From assembly GCF_014650075.1 (NCBI RefSeq), contig NZ_BMUG01000012.1, positions 124,001-188,000 of the forward strand: a DNA stretch of 64,000 bases, in the 5' to 3' direction. The notes beneath the pieces were generated by a model, which saw nothing but the letters and a program-made list of their open reading frames with translations, was not told the DNA's origin and did no database searches. Shown piece after piece: positions 48,553 to 60,429 of this stretch. The position numbers were made by a program, and so were the translations under genes. Source of the stretch: Streptomyces microflavus (GTDB lineage: Bacteria; Actinomycetota; Actinomycetes; Streptomycetales; Streptomycetaceae). The stretch's first letter is position 1. Every line of letters begins with the position of its first letter.

Positions 48553-49202
48553 CAGGCGTCGCTCCCTTCGGTCTCAGCGGTCTGGGGGCCAGACACGAAG
48601 GACTCGAAAGCGGCCTGGGTGAAGACCACGTCGTCAGAGACGATCACGTCGTACGTGTTCAGCTGGCCCGGCTCCAGGATGTGCACCTGGGGCAGGTTGC
48701 GTGCGGACAGCCACGCGGCCTCGTCGGCGCGGTCGACGACCAGGAGCAGGTTCTGGCGCTCCGAGATCTTGCCGAGCAGCGTCTTGGCGGCCTTCGTGGA
48801 GATTCCACCCTCGACCACGCCGGTGACGACGTGGATACGGGAGTGACGCGCCCGGTCCGAGAGGGCACCGCGCAGAGCGGCGGCCTTCATCTTCTTCGGG
48901 GTCCGCTGCGAGTAGTCACGCGGCTGCGGGCCGTGGACGACGCCACCACCGGCGAACTGCGGGGCGCGGGTCGAACCCTGACGGGCGCGGCCGGTGCCCT
49001 TCTGGCGGTACGGCTTGCGGCCACCGCCACGGACTTCACCGCGACGCTTGGTCTTGTGCGTGCCCTGACGGGCAGCTGCCAGCTGAGCGACAACGACCTG
49101 GTGGATCAGCGGAACGCTGGTCTTGGCGTCGAAGATCTCCGCAGGGAGGTCGACGGTACCGGCCTTGTCGCCTGCCGGCGAAAGGATGTCAATGGTGCTC
49201 AT
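48552..49202 (-). CDS. rplD: 50S ribosomal protein L4
   Basis: 216 residues from ATG 49202: STIDILSPAGDKAGTVDLPAEIF, the tunnel loop RGGGRKPYRQKGTGRARQGSTRAPQFAGGGVVHGPQPRDY and LLVVDRADEAAWLSARNLPQVH. In E. coli L4 also represses the S10 operon; no homologous leader was recognised here. Confidence 0.97.
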   Translation of the reverse strand: MSTIDILSPAGDKAGTVDLPAEIFDAKTSVPLIHQVVVAQLAAARQGTHKTKRRGEVRGGGRKPYRQKGTGRARQGSTRAPQFAGGGVVHGPQPRDYSQRTPKKMKAAALRGALSDRARHSRIHVVTGVVEGGISTKAAKTLLGKISERQNLLLVVDRADEAAWLSARNLPQVHILEPGQLNTYDVIVSDDVVFTQAAFESFVSGPQTAETEGSDA

Positions 49203-49206
49203 TACC

Positions 49207-49851
49207 TCAAGCCCCCTTGGCCGCGGTACGGACCAGGACGAGGCCGCCGTTCGGACCGGGGACCGCGCCCTTGATGAGGAGCAGACCCTTCTCCGCGTCA
49301 ACCGCGTGGATGGTCAGGTTCTGGGTGGTGACGCGCTCGTTACCCATACGGCCCGCCATGCGCATGCCCTTGAAGACACGCCCAGGGGTGGCGCAGCCAC
49401 CGATCGAACCGGGGGAACGGTGCTTGCGCTGGACGCCGTGGCCGGCGCCGAGGCCCTTGAAGTTGTGACGCTTCATGACACCGGCGAAGCCCTTGCCCTT
49501 GCTCTTGCCCGTGACGTCAACCTTGACGCCGGACTCGAACACCTCGGCAGTGACCTCCTGGCCCAGCGTGTACTCGCTGGCGTCAGGGGTGCGGAGCTCC
49601 ACCAGGTGGCGGCGCGGGGTGACGTCGGCCTTGGCGAAGTGACCCTTGAGGGGCTTGTTCACCTTGCGCGGGTCGATCTCGCCGAAGGCGATCTGGACCG
49701 CTTCGTAGCCGTCGCTGTCGTTCGTACGAACCTGCGTCACGACGCACGGCCCGGCCTTGACGACGGTCACCGGGACAACCCGGTTGTTCTCGTCCCAGAC
49801 CTGGGTCATGCCGAGCTTCTCGCCCAGGACGCCCTTGATGTTCTTGCTCAT
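49207..49851 (-). CDS. rplC: 50S ribosomal protein L3
   Basis: 214 residues: MSKNIKGVLGEKLGMTQVWDENNRVVPVTVVKAGPCVVTQV and GFAGVMKRHNFKGLGAGHGVQRKHRSPGSIGGCATPGRVFKGMRMAG, the arm that reaches the peptidyl-transferase centre. Confidence 0.98.
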   Translation of the reverse strand: MSKNIKGVLGEKLGMTQVWDENNRVVPVTVVKAGPCVVTQVRTNDSDGYEAVQIAFGEIDPRKVNKPLKGHFAKADVTPRRHLVELRTPDASEYTLGQEVTAEVFESGVKVDVTGKSKGKGFAGVMKRHNFKGLGAGHGVQRKHRSPGSIGGCATPGRVFKGMRMAGRMGNERVTTQNLTIHAVDAEKGLLLIKGAVPGPNGGLVLVRTAAKGA

Positions 49852-49865
49852 CTCGGCCCGTCCCC

Positions 49866-50174
49866 TCAGAGCTTGATCTCGATGTCGACGCCCGCCGGCA
49901 GGTCGAGACGCATGAGCGAGTCGACCGTCTTCGGCGTGGGGTCGAGAATGTCGATGAGGCGCTTGTGCGTGCGCATCTCGAAGTGCTCGCGAGAGTCCTT
50001 GTACTTGTGCGGCGACTTGATGACGCAGTACACGTTCTTCTCAGTGGGCAGCGGCACCGGGCCCGCGACCGACGCACCAGTGCGGGTCACCGTCTCGACG
50101 ATCTTCTTCGCCGAGGAGTCGATGACCTCGTGGTCGTAGGCCTTGAGCCGGATGCGGATCTTCTGTCCCGCCAT
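49866..50174 (-). CDS. rpsJ: 30S ribosomal protein S10
   Basis: 102 residues from ATG 50174: MAGQKIRIRLKAYDHEVIDSSAKKIVETVTRTGA and HKRLIDILDPTPKTVDSLMRLDLPAGVDIEIKL. First gene of the S10 operon. S10 also pairs with NusB in antitermination. Its leader shares a 24-base element with the rpsL leader. Confidence 0.98.
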   Translation of the reverse strand: MAGQKIRIRLKAYDHEVIDSSAKKIVETVTRTGASVAGPVPLPTEKNVYCVIKSPHKYKDSREHFEMRTHKRLIDILDPTPKTVDSLMRLDLPAGVDIEIKL

Positions 50175-50730
50175 GGCTACTAGTAGTCCTGTCTCTCGTA
50201 ACGCTCTGGAACCCGGGGGTTCTCTGGACTCCTCCTCCGACCCACGCGGTCGGGCGTGTCGCATCCCCTCTACGAAAATCTCCCGAAGGAAATCCCAACC
50301 AAGGGGGTGCGGACCCTGAGACCGCGGAACCGGGGGCGGAACACCCACCGGGTGCCTGGCCGGCATCCTGCATTGCTTCCCGGAAGATTCCCGTACGTCC
50401 GGCCCATTCAGGGCCGACGAGTACTGTGGGACTCGCTTCCGGTCCTCCCGGCGGGAGGCGCGCAGCATTGACGCTCAACCGAGCAACCTGGTCAGTGTGC
50501 CATACGGGGCACGGGCCTGGCCAATCGGGCCAGGGATCCTACCCCGAGCGAGCGAGTGCTCAAACGCGGGCGCGCATCCGGCGGCACCGCACCGCCCCAC
50601 CGGCCCCGGGATCGAGCCCTCCCCGTGATCATTCCGGGCGCCCGCGCCGATTACGCTCACCCCATCTTTCGTTCGAACGGGTGACTGACGGCACGTCATG
50701 ACGCCCCCATGACGCCGAGGAACTCCCCGA
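50175..50730. promoter_or_regulatory. 556-base divergent region: S10 operon promoter and leader, and promoter of the 50731 gene
   Basis: No gene. On the minus strand the shared leader hairpin lies at 50238-50261. Upstream of it is an AT-richer stretch (50266-50303, minus TTGGGATTTCC and TTTTCGTAG) suited to the rpsJ promoter. A CCTCCC-GGC-GGGAGG palindrome lies near 50445-50459. No ribosomal-protein leader of known type was recognised. Confidence 0.55.
50238..50261 (-). promoter_or_regulatory. Leader element shared by rpsJ and rpsL (rpsJ copy)
   Basis: Identical at 23 of 24 positions to 57654-57677. On the minus strand it reads CGACACGCCCGACCGCGTGG followed by GTCGG and contains the hairpin CCGACC-GCGTG-GGTCGG. 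It lies 64-87 bases upstream of the rpsJ ATG. Confidence 0.7.
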
Positions 50731-51636
50731 ATGCCCCGCACCCGATCGCGCCGCGTGGCGGTCAACACCGTCTGCGCCCTCCTCGCGGCGGCTGCCGCCA
50801 CGGTCGCACTGAGACCGAGCCTCCTCACCGACCGGCTGCCGGACGGCCTCCCCTTCTTCGGTACGCAGGCCGTCGACACCCTCCCGCTCCCCGCCGGGTC
50901 CGAGCGGGGCCCGTCCCCGGCCGCCCCGTTCCGGGGCTCCCCGGCCCTGCGCTGGGCGGACGGCGCGGCGGGCATCGTGCTCCCCGAGGCCCGGGCGACG
51001 GGCGGGCTGAGCAAGGCCAGGGTGGAGTGGGCCCTGCGGGACACCCGGGACTTCCTGATCGCGGCCAACCTCGACCCGGCGACCCTGCGCGGGGAGCGCC
51101 CGCAGGCGGCCCTGGACCTGATCGACCCGGCCGACCGGACACTGCTCGACCGGCTGGAAACCTCGCTGGCGAAGCCCTCGGAGAAGCACGACCCTCTGAT
51201 GATGTTCAGCCGCTTCGACCCCGCCGAGGTGGTCCCGGCCGGGCCGGTGGTCAAGACGCGGGGCCGGACGACCTTCGAGGCGGGCGAGCGGCCCGGCTCG
51301 GTCGAGATCCATGCCGACTACACCTTCGTCCTCCCGGTGACCCGGGCCCGGGTCGACGCGGACCAGGTGGCGCGGACCATCGTGCGGCGCGTCCTGACCG
51401 TCGAGGTGAGCGATCCGGCGACGTACGAGGTCACACCCGGGAAGATCTGGATCGCCGAGTACCGGGCGCACATCTACAACTCCTCGTGCACGGTGTTCGA
51501 CGGCTATCTGCACCCGGCGTTCCCCGGCGACGCCCCCGAGTCCGACGCCTCCGGCCCGAGCCAGGACCCGTACGACCGCTCCACGGCAGGGATCGCGCCC
51601 GAGCCGGACGAGTGCGCTCCGGTCTCCCGTACCTGA
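50731..51636 (+). CDS. Membrane-anchored or secreted hypothetical protein
   Basis: 301 residues from ATG 50731. An Arg-rich N-terminus and VNTVCALLAAAAATVAL form a signal/anchor (about 8-26). The body has ARVEWALRDTRDFLIAANLDPATLRGERPQAALDLIDP, then SVEIHADYTFVLPV and a C-terminal Cys pair (SSCTVF, DECAPV). It looks like an extracytoplasmic protein of unknown function common near the ribosomal genes of streptomycetes. Confidence 0.82.
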   Translation: MPRTRSRRVAVNTVCALLAAAAATVALRPSLLTDRLPDGLPFFGTQAVDTLPLPAGSERGPSPAAPFRGSPALRWADGAAGIVLPEARATGGLSKARVEWALRDTRDFLIAANLDPATLRGERPQAALDLIDPADRTLLDRLETSLAKPSEKHDPLMMFSRFDPAEVVPAGPVVKTRGRTTFEAGERPGSVEIHADYTFVLPVTRARVDADQVARTIVRRVLTVEVSDPATYEVTPGKIWIAEYRAHIYNSSCTVFDGYLHPAFPGDAPESDASGPSQDPYDRSTAGIAPEPDECAPVSRT

Positions 51637-51653
51637 CGAGCGGGGAAGCCGAG

Positions 51654-52106
51654 GTGAGCACCGTGACGGAGTGGGCCCTGCGCCCCGCCCTCCCCGATGA
51701 CGTCGAGGCCATCGCCGAGCTGCGGGCCGTCGTCATGCGCCCCGACCTGGAGCGGCTGGGGCGCTACGACGAGCACCGGGTGCGGCAGCGGCTGCGGGAC
51801 GCCTACGCGCCCGAACACACCTCGGTCGTGGAGGCCGACGGCGCCTTCGCGGGGTGCGTCACGCTGCGGCCGGCCGAGGACGGCTGGTGGCTGGAGAACT
51901 TCCTCCTCTCCCCCGACCTCCAAGGGCGCGGCATCGGCTCGGCCGTCCTGCACGGGCTGCTGGCCCGTGCGGACGCCGAGCGGGTGCCCGTACGGCTGAA
52001 CGTGCTGCGGGGGAGCGCCGCCCGGCGGCTCTACGAGCGGCACGGGTTCGCGCTGGAGCGGGAGGACCCCGTCGACGTGTTCCTGGTACGCGGCCCCGCT
52101 CGCTGA
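51654..52106 (+). CDS. GNAT family N-acetyltransferase
   Basis: 150 residues from GTG 51654 (GGGGA seven bases upstream); GTG 51663 is an alternative. WALRPALPDDVEAIAELRAVVMRPDLERLGRYDE, acetyl-CoA site LENFLLSPDLQGRGIGSAVL and NVLRGSAARRLYERHGFALERED are standard GNAT motifs. Substrate unknown; 17 bases after the upstream gene. Confidence 0.9.
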   Translation: MSTVTEWALRPALPDDVEAIAELRAVVMRPDLERLGRYDEHRVRQRLRDAYAPEHTSVVEADGAFAGCVTLRPAEDGWWLENFLLSPDLQGRGIGSAVLHGLLARADAERVPVRLNVLRGSAARRLYERHGFALEREDPVDVFLVRGPAR

Positions 52107-52158
52107 CCGGTCACCGAGGGTCTTGCCCCGTGGGCCTATCGTATGGGTGGGGCTACCT

Positions 52159-52201
52159 AGCGTTAGCCAGGGCATAACGCGGCGTTATGGGAAAGCGTTA
52201 G
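52159..52201 (+). promoter_or_regulatory. GCGTTA repeats and palindrome before the secreted protease gene
   Basis: AGCGTTAG occurs at 52159-52166 and 52194-52201, and between them lies CATAACG-CGG-CGTTATG (52173-52189). Four copies of the word GCGTTA (one inverted) in 42 bases, about 85-130 bases upstream of the ATG, suggest an operator for a cooperative regulator. Confidence 0.5.
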
Positions 52202-52286
52202 TACCCGGCCGAATGGTTCTTCGACACTCTGGGGCCGTCAACCCCCACAAACACGCCCCTCAGCGTGCTCCCCGAAATGAGGAACC

Positions 52287-53012
52287 ATGCGAATAGCAAG
52301 GCTAGTTCCCGCTGCCCTCGCCGCGGCGGTCACCGTCCTCGCTCTTCTCACCCCCACCGCCAGCGCCGCCCCGGCACCGCCGCTCCAGGACGCCCCGCCC
52401 CCGACCACGCAGATCATCGGCGGCGGCCAGGCGTCCAACGCCCCGTGGGCCGCGCGGCTCTTCTCCCAGGGCAGAGAGACCTGTTCGGCGACGATCATCG
52501 CGCCGACCTGGATCCTCACCGCCAAGCACTGCGTCACCGGCGGCGGCCTGTCGTTCCGCATCGGCAGCCTCGACCAGCACAGCGGCGGCGTGGTGGCCAA
52601 CGGCGTCCAGACGTACACCCACAGCGCGGACATCTCCCTGGTCCGCCTGGACCGCTCCGTGCAGACGACCTACTCCCGCCTCGGCAACCCCGGTTCGGTG
52701 AGCGTCGGGCAGAGCGTCCAGGTCTGGGGCTGGGGCGCCACCTCGCAGTGCGGCTCGGAGGCCAACTGCCAGTCCCGCTACCTGAAGGTCGCCAACGTGA
52801 CGGTGACCGGCGGCTGCGGTGACGCGTACGGCGGCTCGGCCATCTGCGCCCGCCGCGGCAACGGCATCACCGCCGGCGGCGACTCCGGCGGCCCGATGAC
52901 GGCCAACGGCATCCAGGTCGGCGTTGCCTCCACCAGCGACCGGCAGACCACGACGGCGTACACGAACGTCACCGCGTACCGCTCCTGGATCCAGTCCATC
53001 GCGGGCGTCTGA
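52287..53012 (+). CDS. Secreted S1A (trypsin/chymotrypsin fold) serine protease
   Basis: 241 residues. Signal peptide MRIARLVPAALAAAVTVLAL and a short propeptide ending near PPPTTQ, then mature IIGGGQASNAPWAARLF. Catalytic triad: His in WILTAKHCVTG, Asp in SADISLVRLD, Ser in TAGGDSGGPM. Three Cys pairs are likely. The residue six before the catalytic Ser (position 189 in chymotrypsin numbering) is Ile, not Asp, so trypsin-like Arg/Lys specificity is not expected. Extracellular nutrient protease or a more specific enzyme. Confidence 0.95.
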   Translation: MRIARLVPAALAAAVTVLALLTPTASAAPAPPLQDAPPPTTQIIGGGQASNAPWAARLFSQGRETCSATIIAPTWILTAKHCVTGGGLSFRIGSLDQHSGGVVANGVQTYTHSADISLVRLDRSVQTTYSRLGNPGSVSVGQSVQVWGWGATSQCGSEANCQSRYLKVANVTVTGGCGDAYGGSAICARRGNGITAGGDSGGPMTANGIQVGVASTSDRQTTTAYTNVTAYRSWIQSIAGV

Positions 53013-53031
53013 CCGAGCCGCCACCCCCCCG

Positions 53032-53064
53032 GGGACGGCGGGCACCTGACCGACCCGCCGTCCC
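53032..53064 (+). terminator. Terminator after the protease gene
   Basis: GGACGGCGGG (53033-53042) pairs perfectly with CCCGCCGTCC (53054-53063), extended by one G-C pair. Confidence 0.7.
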
Positions 53065-53155
53065 TCCAGAACGTAGGGCCCCCTTACCTCTCCGCCCTGA
53101 GGTACCGGGGCCCTACATCCATGTGGGGGCGTAACCCTGAGTGCTCCGGGCAAGG

Positions 53156-53195
53156 CGAAGGGCCCCGCACCTCTTGCGAGGTGCGGGGCCCTTCG
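53156..53195. terminator. Perfect 18-bp terminator after tuf
   Basis: CGAAGGGCCCCGCACCTC (53156-53173) pairs with GAGGTGCGGGGCCCTTCG (53178-53195), TTGC loop. It lies 45 bases after the tuf stop and ends the str operon; it also faces the protease transcript. Confidence 0.85.
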
Positions 53196-53239
53196 TATGG
53201 CTCAGTGAGCCACCAGGTCGAAGACGACCAAGCAGAGAA

Positions 53240-54433
<1,194 letters not shown>

Positions 54434-54508
54434 TGGGGTCCTCCTGAGTGGTTCTGTACGCCTTGCTTCATCGGCGCCAGGTGATCTTTGCTGGGGTGCC
54501 GGCGCCGG

Positions 54509-54548
54509 GGGCATGCGGCACAGTGCTCGCGCGCTGTGCCGCATGCCC
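54509..54548 (-). terminator. Perfect 15-bp hairpin between fusA and tuf
   Basis: GGGCATGCGGCACAG (54509-54523) pairs with CTGTGCCGCATGCCC (54534-54548), ten-base loop. It lies 42 bases past fusA and 75 before tuf, and could attenuate read-through so that tuf uses its own promoter. Confidence 0.65.
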
Positions 54549-54590
54549 GCCCGGCTCCGGTGACAAGCCTAAAGCGTGAGCTCGGGAGAG

Positions 54591-56720
<2,130 letters not shown>

Positions 56721-56758
56721 AAGGCTCAATCTTCTCTCGGTCTCGATGGGGGTAGCGA

Positions 56759-57229
56759 CTACCAGCGGTAGTGCGCGAAGGCCTTGTTGGACTCGGCCAT
56801 CTTGTGGGTGTCCTCACGCTTCTTGACCGAAGCGCCGAGGCCGTTGGAGGCGTCGAGCAGTTCGTTCATGAGGCGCTCGGTCATGGTCTTCTCGCGGCGG
56901 GCGCGGGAGTAACCGACGAGCCAGCGCAGAGCGAGGGTGGAGGCGCGACCGGGCTTGACCTCGATCGGCACCTGGTAGGTGGCGCCACCGACACGGCGGG
57001 ACTTGACCTCGAGCGAGGGCTTGACGTTCTCAAGCGCGCGCTTCAGCGTGATGACCGGGTCGTTGCCGGTCTTCTCGCGGAGGCCTTCCATGGCGCCGTA
57101 CACGATCCGCTCGGCGGTGGAACGCTTGCCGTCGAGGAGGATCTTGTTGATCAGCGAGGTGACAAGAGGAGAGCTGTAGACCGGGTCGATGATGACCGGG
57201 CGCTTCGGGGCGGGGCCCTTACGAGGCAT
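56759..57229 (-). CDS. rpsG: 30S ribosomal protein S7
   Basis: 156 residues: [46 protein letters not shown] and [34 protein letters not shown]. It nucleates the 30S head and contacts mRNA at the E site. Two bases after rpsL. Confidence 0.98.
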
Positions 57230-57231
57230 TC

Positions 57232-57603
57232 TTACTTCTCCTTCTTGGCGCCGTAGCGGCTGCGGGCCTGCTTGCGGTTCTTGACACCCTGGGTGTCAAG
57301 GGAGCCGCGGATGATCTTGTAACGAACACCCGGCAGGTCCTTCACACGGCCACCACGCACGAGCACGATGGAGTGCTCCTGCAGGTTGTGTCCCTCACCC
57401 GGGATGTAAGCCGTGACCTCGATGCCGGAGGTCAGACGCACACGCGCGACCTTACGGAGCGCCGAGTTCGGCTTCTTCGGGGTGGTCGTGAACACACGCG
57501 TGCAGACACCGCGACGCTGGGGCGAACCCTCGAGCGCGGGCGTCTTGTTCTTCTCGACCTTGTCCTGCCGGCCCTTCCGGACCAGCTGCTGGATCGTAGG
57601 CAC
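57232..57603 (-). CDS. rpsL: 30S ribosomal protein S12
   Basis: 123 residues from GTG 57603 (GGAG six bases upstream): [50 protein letters not shown] and [25 protein letters not shown]. The streptomycin-resistance positions (Lys in TTPKKPNS and Lys in GRVKDLPG) are wild type. First gene of the str operon. Confidence 0.98.
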
Positions 57604-57925
57604 TACTTCTCCGGTTTCTGTGTGCCGTTCGTGAAACTAACCTGGAACATCACCGACCCACGCGGTCGGGTGTGTCGAATACTGCAGGCTCCTGCCCTAG
57701 GGGCAGAAGGGGCGCAGATTGCGGTGGCTACTGACGAGCTCGCGATGCGGTTGAGGACACGCACCGGAGCCCAGGCACACCCCAGGCACAAGGCTTGAGC
57801 GTACCTACCTCACGGACCTGGGTCAAAACAAATGCCGTCCACCCCGACACGCCGGGGCCGGCGGCCGGCGGCGGCGCGGTGGAAAGAGCGCGGATACCGG
57901 CTGCCGCCGCACCCGCACACGCCCC
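57604..57925 (-). promoter_or_regulatory. 322-base rpsL promoter and leader region
   Basis: No gene. On the minus strand a -10-like CAGTAT lies about seven bases before the shared leader element (57654-57677), which would then start the transcript. Further upstream is a CCCCTAGGGG-like palindromic stretch and the end of the 57926 gene. Confidence 0.5.
57654..57677 (-). promoter_or_regulatory. Leader element shared by rpsJ and rpsL (rpsL copy)
   Basis: Matches the rpsJ copy at 23 of 24 positions; the minus strand begins CGACACACCCGACCGCGTGG and forms the hairpin CCGACC-GCGTG-GGTCGG. It lies 51-74 bases upstream of the rpsL GTG. Confidence 0.7.
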
Positions 57926-58645
57926 TCAGCTGGTCCTGTCGTCCGGGGTGGCGGCCCTGCCGTCCTCCGTCGGCCGTCTGGGGGGCAGGCGCAGCCGGGG
58001 GGCCGGGAGGGTGGGGATGGTCGGGACCCGGGAGTTACGGCTCTTGGGTACGAGGGCGGGTTCGGGCCCGGTCCCGGTGCGCGCCGGACGGGGCGGCCCG
58101 GTGGGGGGTCCTGGGCGCCGGTCGGTGTGGGGACGCTCGCGGCGGGGCTCCGCCTTTTCGGGGCGGCTCTCACCCCGGGGCCCTTCGGCGTGGCGGTCGG
58201 CGTGCGGTCGGTCGGCGTCATCGGGGAGGCCGTCCCCGTGCTCCGCGTCGCGGGGCTCGCCTGCCCGGTCCTCCTGCCGGAACGGGATCACCGCGGCCCG
58301 GCCCGGCGTACGCCCCACCAGCCGTAACGTACGCAGGTTCGCGGTCCTCGCCGCCTCGACCGCGGGCTCGAAGTGGGCGGCGGCATCGCGCCAGCCGTGG
58401 GAGTACGCGCGCAGCTCCCGCCGCTCCAGCTCCGCGCGGAGGAGCACGACGACCTCATGGGGCTCGTGGGCATCGAGGAGGGCGCCCAGTTCGGCGAGGA
58501 GCGCCGCGTACGTCTCGGGCGCCGGAGCACCGGCCGGCGGGGTGCCGGAACCACCGGGTCCGGTGGGCGGGACGGCGTCGCCCGGCCCTGAGCGCGGGAC
58601 GGGGTGGCCGGCCGTGGATCGGGGGCGTTCTTCCCGCTCGACCAT
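57926..58645 (-). CDS. Hypothetical protein, helical core with charged tail
   Basis: 239 residues from ATG 58645 with GGGAGGGG five bases upstream. The conserved-looking part is ETYAALLAELGALLDAHEPHEVVVLLRAELERRELRAYSHGWRDAAAHFEPAVEAARTANLRTLRLVGRTPG (about 48-115), helical. The C-terminal half is Arg/Pro/Glu-rich and low complexity. No family recognised. It lies upstream of rpsL on the same strand. Confidence 0.65.
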   Translation of the reverse strand: MVEREERPRSTAGHPVPRSGPGDAVPPTGPGGSGTPPAGAPAPETYAALLAELGALLDAHEPHEVVVLLRAELERRELRAYSHGWRDAAAHFEPAVEAARTANLRTLRLVGRTPGRAAVIPFRQEDRAGEPRDAEHGDGLPDDADRPHADRHAEGPRGESRPEKAEPRRERPHTDRRPGPPTGPPRPARTGTGPEPALVPKSRNSRVPTIPTLPAPRLRLPPRRPTEDGRAATPDDRTS

Positions 58646-58905
58646 GTGCCCCTCCCTGCCGCCCGCGCGAAACGCTCCGCACCGGGTGGACGCGCTTGCG
58701 TCCGCGACGACCGCGCGCTTCTCACTCCGCTCGGCACGCACCTGGCGGGGCGCGTCCGTGCACTGCTGTTCATGAACCTGCGCTGGGGCGGGGGGACAGG
58801 CCACGACAGCTTACGGGCCGGGTCCGGAAGCGGACTTCCCGGGCTGCCACAAGATCGACAACGCCGGCCGCGCCCGACCGCCCCGAGCAGGGCGGACGGC
58901 GGGCG

Positions 58906-59352
58906 TCAGTCGGAGGCGAGCGGCGCCCGGCGCTCCGCGGCGGCGACCGCCGGGCCGGGGAGGAACTGGCCGGCGACCCGGATGAACATCTCGCGCTGGT
59001 CCGCCGGTACGCCCAGCGCGACGGCGGCCTCTTCGAGGGTGAGCGGACGGCCTCCGGCCGAGGGCGCACCCGCAGGCACGGACGGCAGCGGCAGGTCCTC
59101 CTCGGTGAGCCGGCCGGAGCGGATGAGCATGTCGCGCACCGGGACCTGGAGCACCTGGGCGAGACGCCGGGTGGTCTCCAGGTCCGGCATGCTCTGGCGC
59201 TGGAGGAGGCGGGTGATGGCGGCCCGGTGGACCCCGGCCTCGTCGGCGAGGCGGGACTTGCCGCCGCCGCGTGGACTGTCGATGTCGAAGCCGCGCCGAC
59301 GGATCAGTTCCTCGATCCAGGTCGCGAAGCTGTCGAGTTCGCCCGTGGTCAT
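58906..59352 (-). CDS. XRE-family regulator, likely switch of the tail-like cluster
   Basis: 148 residues from ATG 59352. The N-terminal lambda-repressor-like domain has FATWIEELIRRRGFDIDSPRGGGKSRLADEAGVHRAAITRLLQRQSMPDLETTRRLAQVLQVPVRDML (about 9-76). The C-terminal part (PLTLEEAAVALGVPADQREMFIRVAGQFL) may bind a partner. It is divergent from the cluster's first gene, with CTTGCGCGCAAG and a larger palindrome in the gap; the same word recurs at 61233. It probably represses both promoters, like a phage repressor. Confidence 0.88.
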   Translation of the reverse strand: MTTGELDSFATWIEELIRRRGFDIDSPRGGGKSRLADEAGVHRAAITRLLQRQSMPDLETTRRLAQVLQVPVRDMLIRSGRLTEEDLPLPSVPAGAPSAGGRPLTLEEAAVALGVPADQREMFIRVAGQFLPGPAVAAAERRAPLASD

Positions 59353-59394
59353 GGGGCACTCGCCTCCCTCCGAAGCGGTGACCAGACTATCGCG

Positions 59395-59406
59395 CTTGCG
59401 CGCAAG
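59395..59406. promoter_or_regulatory. Palindrome CTTGCGCGCAAG before the XRE gene
   Basis: Perfect 12-bp palindrome, 43 bases upstream of the XRE start. It shares the TTGCGCGC word with 59480-59497 and 61233-61247, so it is a candidate autoregulatory operator. Confidence 0.5.
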
Positions 59407-59479
59407 GAATTACCCCGCGCATGGATACCGTTTGGGCAAATTCTGTGGAGATAAAGGGATCGAAGCGTCCGGAACTTCC

Positions 59480-59497
59480 TTGCGTGCGAGCGCGCAA
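59480..59497. promoter_or_regulatory. Operator candidate TTGCG-N-GC-GA-GC-N-CGCAA
   Basis: TTGCGTGCGAGCGCGCAA is an 18-bp near-perfect palindrome about 50 bases upstream of the ATG at 59548. Its reverse complement contains TTGCGCGCTCGCACG, repeated exactly at 61233-61247. Confidence 0.6.
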
Positions 59498-59547
59498 CAT
59501 GCCAGTGTGCGGACTCGCAACACCTTGTGCGGGGAGAAGGGATCGCC

Positions 59548-60429
59548 ATGACCACACCGAACGCATCCACACCGACCACGCGGGAGCCCGCCGCCGGGGC
59601 GCGCGCCACCGCCCCGAAGCCCGGCCGCGACAGCGGCACACCCTCAGCGGCAGATACAGACACAGCCGGCGCCCGCTCCGCCGCCGCGGACACAGCCGGC
59701 GCCGCAGCCGCCGCGATCGCGGACGCCACGCTCTGGATCGAGCTGCTGCTGCGCCAGTTCCCGGAGCTGCTCGTCGAGCTCGCCCCCTCCTACCGCTCCC
59801 CCTCCGCCCCGCGGGCGAACCCGTCCGGCGCCCCCTCGGCCCCGGCCGGCCCGACCCGCGCCGAGCGGGAGGAGGCCCTGCGCGCCGAGCAGGCGCACGG
59901 GCTCACCCCGTCCGGCTCCCGCACCTCCCCCGTACGGCTCCACATCTCCGACGCTGTACGCGACATCACCGATGGCGTGATCGAGCTGGACGAGGCCGTG
60001 CACGACCGGCTCCGGCTGCCCCGCCCCCGCCGCGAACAGGTCGCCGGGCGGCTGCTGCGCGTCGCGGGGCTGCTCGACCGGGCCGCCGCCGACGACGTAC
60101 TCCTCGAACACATCAGGGACGAGGTCCGCCGGATGGCCCGCCGCTGCACCCGGGCCCTGGGCGGCGCCGAACCGGTGGTGCGGGTGAGCGGGCGCTGCCC
60201 CTGGTGCGACTCGGTCTCGCTGCGGGCCTTCCCCGCTCGCCGGGCGGTGCTCTGCGTCAACCCGGCCTGCCGCTGCACGGACCGCGCCTGCGACTGCCGT
60301 ACGGATCCGGCGCACCGGCACGCGTGGAGCGAGGGTGCGTGGGTGCGGCTCGCGGCGGAGTCCGGCGCCGATCTCGCCGAGCTGGCCGCCTCGGCGGCGG
60401 ACACCGCGCGGCGGGAGGGCGGCCGATGA
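59548..60429 (+). CDS. Hypothetical protein with C-terminal zinc ribbon, tail-like cluster
   Basis: 293 residues from ATG 59548. An Ala/Thr/Pro-rich disordered N-terminus (1-60), a helix ATLWIELLLRQFPELLVELAP, and a helical middle with SPVRLHISDAVRDITDGVIELDEAVHDRL. The C-terminal part has CPWCDS (about 217) and LCVNPACRCTDRACDC, a Cys-rich zinc-binding ribbon. Similar proteins occur in streptomycete phage-like loci before a small HTH gene, with which it overlaps by four bases. Possibly a regulator; no known enzyme motif. Confidence 0.75.
   Translation: MTTPNASTPTTREPAAGARATAPKPGRDSGTPSAADTDTAGARSAAADTAGAAAAAIADATLWIELLLRQFPELLVELAPSYRSPSAPRANPSGAPSAPAGPTRAEREEALRAEQAHGLTPSGSRTSPVRLHISDAVRDITDGVIELDEAVHDRLRLPRPRREQVAGRLLRVAGLLDRAAADDVLLEHIRDEVRRMARRCTRALGGAEPVVRVSGRCPWCDSVSLRAFPARRAVLCVNPACRCTDRACDCRTDPAHRHAWSEGAWVRLAAESGADLAELAASAADTARREGGR

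Noticed and set aside
46708..48846. A 712-residue plus-strand frame over rplV-rplD, and similar long frames opposite tuf and fusA
   Set aside because: They are complements of strongly conserved ribosomal and elongation factor genes in a high-GC genome; no ribosome sites or recognisable domains.
50175..50730. E. coli-type S10 (L4-binding) leader
   Set aside because: No similar hairpin set; only the short element shared with rpsL was found.
57232..57603. Streptomycin-resistant rpsL allele
   Set aside because: Both key lysines (TTPKKPNS and GRVKDLPG) are wild type.
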